DNA from: an uncultured Shewanella sp. | GTDB lineage: Bacteria; Pseudomonadota; Gammaproteobacteria; Enterobacterales; Shewanellaceae | Direction: 5' to 3' | Length of the DNA stretch: 36,553 nucleotides | NCBI RefSeq assembly: GCF_947495455.1 | Contig: NZ_CANLZC010000055.1 | Coordinates: 1-36,553 of the forward strand | Shown: piece after piece, positions 33,573 through 36,553 of the stretch | Layout: each line of letters opens with the position of its first letter | Numbering within the stretch: the stretch's first letter is position 1 | Translations under genes and position numbers: made by a program | Notes under the pieces: generated by a model | The model's database searches: none | Told to the model about the DNA's origin: nothing | Seen by the model: only the letters and a program-made list of their open reading frames with translations

Positions 33573-34790
33573 ATGTTAAATGCTTCACTTTCTCCGAGTT
33601 CTAATCAATTAGTGATCGATATCCTTGATCTTGTCTTAACACAAGGAAAGCCGCTTGATCGTGCTTATTCTTTACAATTTTCAGGAGTGACATTGCAACC
33701 GTCAGAGCAAGGACGGATCACACTTGTGGTAGGGGATATTTTAAGAAGATTAAATTTATACTGTTATTTATCTGATGTTAAAACCGATGAAGTGGCCAGA
33801 TTAGGGACTCGGCTTTTAAATACTTGGCATGTGTTCCATCAATTACCTTTGCCGAAAATGCAATATTCTTTGCCTATTAATGAAGCAGAACTAGCCAAAC
33901 GAATTGAAATCGCGAAACAAAACCAAGCATTGTGGGATGGTTGTCCTGAATGGTTAGACACCTTAGGGACTACTCAGCTGGGAGATAAGTGGCCACAAGA
34001 GCGTGCAGCCCTAAATCAAGCAGCAAAACGATTTCTACGAACCAATACTCTGCAAACCAGTAAAGTGGCATTGCGTAAGGCATTAGCAAAAGAGGGAGTC
34101 AATACCCTTGAAGTGAAAGGGGTCGATACAGCCCTTGAAGTGACTTCTGACTCAGCCCTTTTTAGAACCGATGCGTTTAAATTAGGCTTATTTGAACAGC
34201 AAGATGCAGGATCGCAATTAGTTGCAGCGGCATTAGATGCTAAGCCGGGTATGCGTGTGATTGACGCCTGTGCCGGAGCGGGTGGGAAAACATTGTCTAT
34301 TGCAGCTCAAATGCAAGGTAAAGGCCGTTTATTAGCCATGGATGTTGAGCAGTGGAAGCTGGATAATTTAAAACAAAGGGCCAGGCGCGCAGGTGCTCAT
34401 AATGTCGAAACTCGTATTATTGCCAGCAGCAAAACTATTAAGCGGCTTAAGCTAACCGCCGATCGAGTGTTACTTGATGTGCCTTGCTCTGGCTTAGGCG
34501 TGCTCAAACGTAATCCTGATACGAAATGGCGAGATGCGGCAGAGCGTTTACCTGTGCTTGTTGCATTACAAAAGCAGATATTGCAAAGCTACAGCCGAAT
34601 GGTAAAAGTGGAAGGGATCTTGGTTTACGCCACATGCTCTATTATGCCAGAAGAAAATCGTGGGCAAGTGGATGCATTTCTTGCTGAAAACCCGCATTTT
34701 GAGTTGATTGAAGATGAAACGATCAGTCCCGCAGAAACTGGTTTTGATGGGTTTTATTTGGCTAAATTAAAACGTGTGGCTGAAGCTTAA
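33573..34790 (+). CDS. RsmB/NOP2 family RNA m5C methyltransferase
   Basis: A 405-residue SAM-dependent RNA cytosine methyltransferase. An N-terminal NusB-like/RNA-binding region of about 180 residues precedes the Rossmann domain with the SAM motif DACAGAGGKT near 230. The catalytic pair is Cys305 in DVPCSGLG and Cys355 in YATCSIMPEEN, as in RsmB, where one Cys attacks C6 and the other resolves the adduct. It is shorter than RsmB (429) and its N-terminus differs, so I do not assign a gene symbol. The rRNA or tRNA target is unknown. No neighbour suggests an operon. Confidence 0.92.
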   Translation: MLNASLSPSSNQLVIDILDLVLTQGKPLDRAYSLQFSGVTLQPSEQGRITLVVGDILRRLNLYCYLSDVKTDEVARLGTRLLNTWHVFHQLPLPKMQYSLPINEAELAKRIEIAKQNQALWDGCPEWLDTLGTTQLGDKWPQERAALNQAAKRFLRTNTLQTSKVALRKALAKEGVNTLEVKGVDTALEVTSDSALFRTDAFKLGLFEQQDAGSQLVAAALDAKPGMRVIDACAGAGGKTLSIAAQMQGKGRLLAMDVEQWKLDNLKQRARRAGAHNVETRIIASSKTIKRLKLTADRVLLDVPCSGLGVLKRNPDTKWRDAAERLPVLVALQKQILQSYSRMVKVEGILVYATCSIMPEENRGQVDAFLAENPHFELIEDETISPAETGFDGFYLAKLKRVAEA

Positions 34791-34919
34791 TGTCATACTG
34801 ACACAGATAGCGTGTCTTAAGTAGGCGCGCGATTGTCAAGCTTGATACTTTGATTAGCTGTTTTTAAAAGCGACTCGATATTGTTGAGTATAAAGACATT
34901 TAATTGAAATCGATACCTG

Positions 34920-35288
34920 TTAAGGCAAGTTTAAGGATGTCACATTAGGGCGCAAAGTACAAGTTATTTTCCTTTTATCATTCTTGGTTAAATTCGTCTT
35001 AAACTCCACATCTTGTATAAACACAGTATTAATATATCTCGCTTGAGTTTTCTTGTTTTCAGCGCTTTTTCGACGCTGACGGTGCTCCTCTCCTGCTTGA
35101 CTCTCTTTTGCAAAGGTTAATATTGCGCATAAACGTTCATTGCTGACTGTTTCATCTTGCTGAATATGCTTTAACGTATCAAACACTCTATACGGTAAGT
35201 CTTCACAACAATGACCTGTACAAAATATATATTCCTTATATTCTGCTAAACTTATAGGTAAATATACAGAAGTTTGTATTGGTTTATT
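34920..35288 (-). pseudogene. open frame without a start codon, possible gene remnant
   Basis: A GTG-started frame of 88 codons runs from 35186 to 34920, but the same frame stays open upstream to 35288 (TAG at 35289-35291), giving 122 codons with no ATG, GTG or TTG in the added part. The added residues (SLAEYKEYIFCTGHCCEDLPYR split over the join) look as protein-like as the rest, which is rich in Lys, Glu, Gln and Arg. This suggests a truncated piece of a larger gene. I do not recognise the family. It is divergent from the 388-residue gene to its right and could also be a chance frame. Confidence 0.35.
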
Positions 35289-35325
35289 CTACTTCTCACG
35301 CTATCATTATTGGAGCAGTTAAGAA

Positions 35326-36492
35326 ATGGCATTCATACTCTGTGGATTAAAAAATAGTGCTGATTTAGAAAAACGCTTGAAACATGCGGCACCAACGTAT
35401 TGGAGCTCTCATCTTCGATTTGACGGAGACAAATATGATAAACAACTCTATATTCATACAAAGACCTCCAGAGGTTTTGGTTGGTTCTACAAAACCTCCA
35501 GAAGCATAAAACAACTTGAAGGATACAATCTTTTTTGCGCTACATTTGAACAATATTGCTATGATTATTGTTATAAGTATAGTTCTCAATTTTCAGTTAC
35601 TTATTGTAATGTTAGCTTTGAATCCGTAGCTTATTTAATGATGACCTGCTTATCCAATTTTTTAGAACTTTATTCTTATTCTGTTATTAAAGTAAAAGAT
35701 GCTGTTAAAATAATTGATAATTTATTGGATTTGGAAAATGATACATTTTTGAAGTTGTTTGAATTTTGTAAGCATATGGCTAGTGTTGCCCCTGAGGAAT
35801 TCACAGAAGCCTTTAATAAAGTCAGGGAATTAAGCGCTCAACAAGGTTATAATAAATTTATTGTTTATTTCATTCTTAATCCAAAAGAAAATGAAATGGG
35901 GCAAATACCTGATTATTCATTTATCAATACTTATGCCAAAAGACTATATTATGCTTTCTATAAATACATATACAGTAAAACAGATATTCATATTACCAAG
36001 GAAATAATTGACAGAAATATAACAACAAAAAATTTAATAAGATTTTATCAAATAAATTTAGCTCCAGCATTATTCAATATTAATAACATACAATATATTA
36101 CTGTTAGTAATAATGAAAAGTTTAGTCTTTATTTTAAAGATGATAAAACTCACAAAAATGGCCGCATACGGTTAGCGCATAAAAATGGCCCATCTGTAGA
36201 TATCTCTATATATCCAGATGAAAACTTTACCAACACAGATGAAAACCAAAAATTTTATAGAAGAAAAAAACTTAAAGAAGATGATGATATACAAACAGTA
36301 AAACAGTATTTATCCAATAAAAACTGGCACTCTCCCAAGGTGGGTGAGAGATTAGCTCAGATATGGATCGACGGCTCTGGCTCTAAAGTTACAGATACAC
36401 ACATATCCAGAGGAAAATATTATCTACCTGACACGATTATATCCACATTAATTCAAGAAAAAATTAATGTGCTTTATGAAGTGGTCAACTAA
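35326..36492 (+). CDS. unrecognised 388-aa protein
   Basis: I do not recognise this protein. It has no signal peptide. The N-terminal 110 residues are rich in Tyr, Cys and Phe (Cys-containing FCATFEQYCYDYC near 65-77), the middle is helical, and the C-terminal part (about 255-388) is basic with several strand-like stretches and GERLAQIW-type helices. A GGAG ribosome binding site lies 10 bases before the ATG. Codon use is more AT-rich than in the housekeeping genes to its left, which fits a recently acquired accessory gene. It stands alone at the right edge beside a frame that may be a gene remnant. Confidence 0.7.
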   Translation: MAFILCGLKNSADLEKRLKHAAPTYWSSHLRFDGDKYDKQLYIHTKTSRGFGWFYKTSRSIKQLEGYNLFCATFEQYCYDYCYKYSSQFSVTYCNVSFESVAYLMMTCLSNFLELYSYSVIKVKDAVKIIDNLLDLENDTFLKLFEFCKHMASVAPEEFTEAFNKVRELSAQQGYNKFIVYFILNPKENEMGQIPDYSFINTYAKRLYYAFYKYIYSKTDIHITKEIIDRNITTKNLIRFYQINLAPALFNINNIQYITVSNNEKFSLYFKDDKTHKNGRIRLAHKNGPSVDISIYPDENFTNTDENQKFYRRKKLKEDDDIQTVKQYLSNKNWHSPKVGERLAQIWIDGSGSKVTDTHISRGKYYLPDTIISTLIQEKINVLYEVVN

Positions 36493-36553
36493 TTCTGGCC
36501 ACGGATTTATGTTCGCTCTTAAATAATTGTTCGGATCTGTTAGGTGTTAAACC

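Overview
The window looks like a chromosomal segment of a gammaproteobacterium of the Shewanellaceae (Shewanella or Parashewanella-like). The strongest pointers are the kdnA-kdnB-kdsB cluster (8-amino-Kdo synthesis, best known from Shewanella LPS), DUF3334 and DUF2897 proteins typical of Shewanella-type genomes, fadE beside a yafJ-type gene, and ptsH-ptsI-crr. Base composition is AT-rich (estimated by eye at about 40% GC). Every call comes from reading the sequence and recalled family features; no search was run.

Layout. 1-2650: an accessory-looking left edge with a partial gene tail, a small orphan ORF, and a translationally coupled minus-strand pair (a GNAT-like/cyclic-nucleotide-binding-like fusion followed by a DUF924 protein) with a 10-2-10 dyad just upstream. 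2651-6826: the long DExH RNA helicase hrpA. 6827-7048: nested, partly mutually exclusive hairpins. 7049-9274: an unrecognised 741-residue protein with an acidic tail (minus). 9487-11159: a DUF1446/AtuA-family gene overlapping a DUF4387 gene, ending in a heptanucleotide repeat and then about 600 bp of very AT-rich DNA. 11773-13995: a secreted M4 metalloprotease with PKD and GEVED domains. 14136-17628: fadE and the divergent yafJ-type amidotransferase, with a PsrA-like palindrome between them. 17702-18966: a DUF3108 envelope protein and an alkyltransferase-like (ATL) protein. 19112-19347: a compact MITE-like element with 20-bp terminal inverted repeats.

19402-32476 is almost entirely on the minus strand and mostly core metabolism: a large secreted alkaline-phosphatase-superfamily protein, a DUF2897 membrane peptide, kdsB-kdnB-kdnA, a beta-carbonic anhydrase, an M15 peptidase, dapE, an ArsC/Spx-like protein, and the PTS genes crr, ptsI and ptsH, with an ACT-domain gene upstream. 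The plus strand then carries a DUF3334 gene (32739-33443) and an RsmB/NOP2-type RNA methyltransferase (33573-34790). The right edge is accessory-looking again: an antisense open frame lacking a start codon and an unrecognised 388-residue protein.

How genes work together. KdnB and KdnA convert Kdo to 8-amino-Kdo and KdsB activates it with CMP for LPS assembly. HPr, Enzyme I and EIIA-Glc form the PTS phosphorelay. DapE feeds lysine and peptidoglycan synthesis and is coupled to its two flanking genes. FadE performs the first step of beta-oxidation under a likely fatty-acid-responsive repressor. The least explained parts are the GNAT-cNBD/DUF924 pair, the 741-residue protein, the MITE-like element and the right-end gene.
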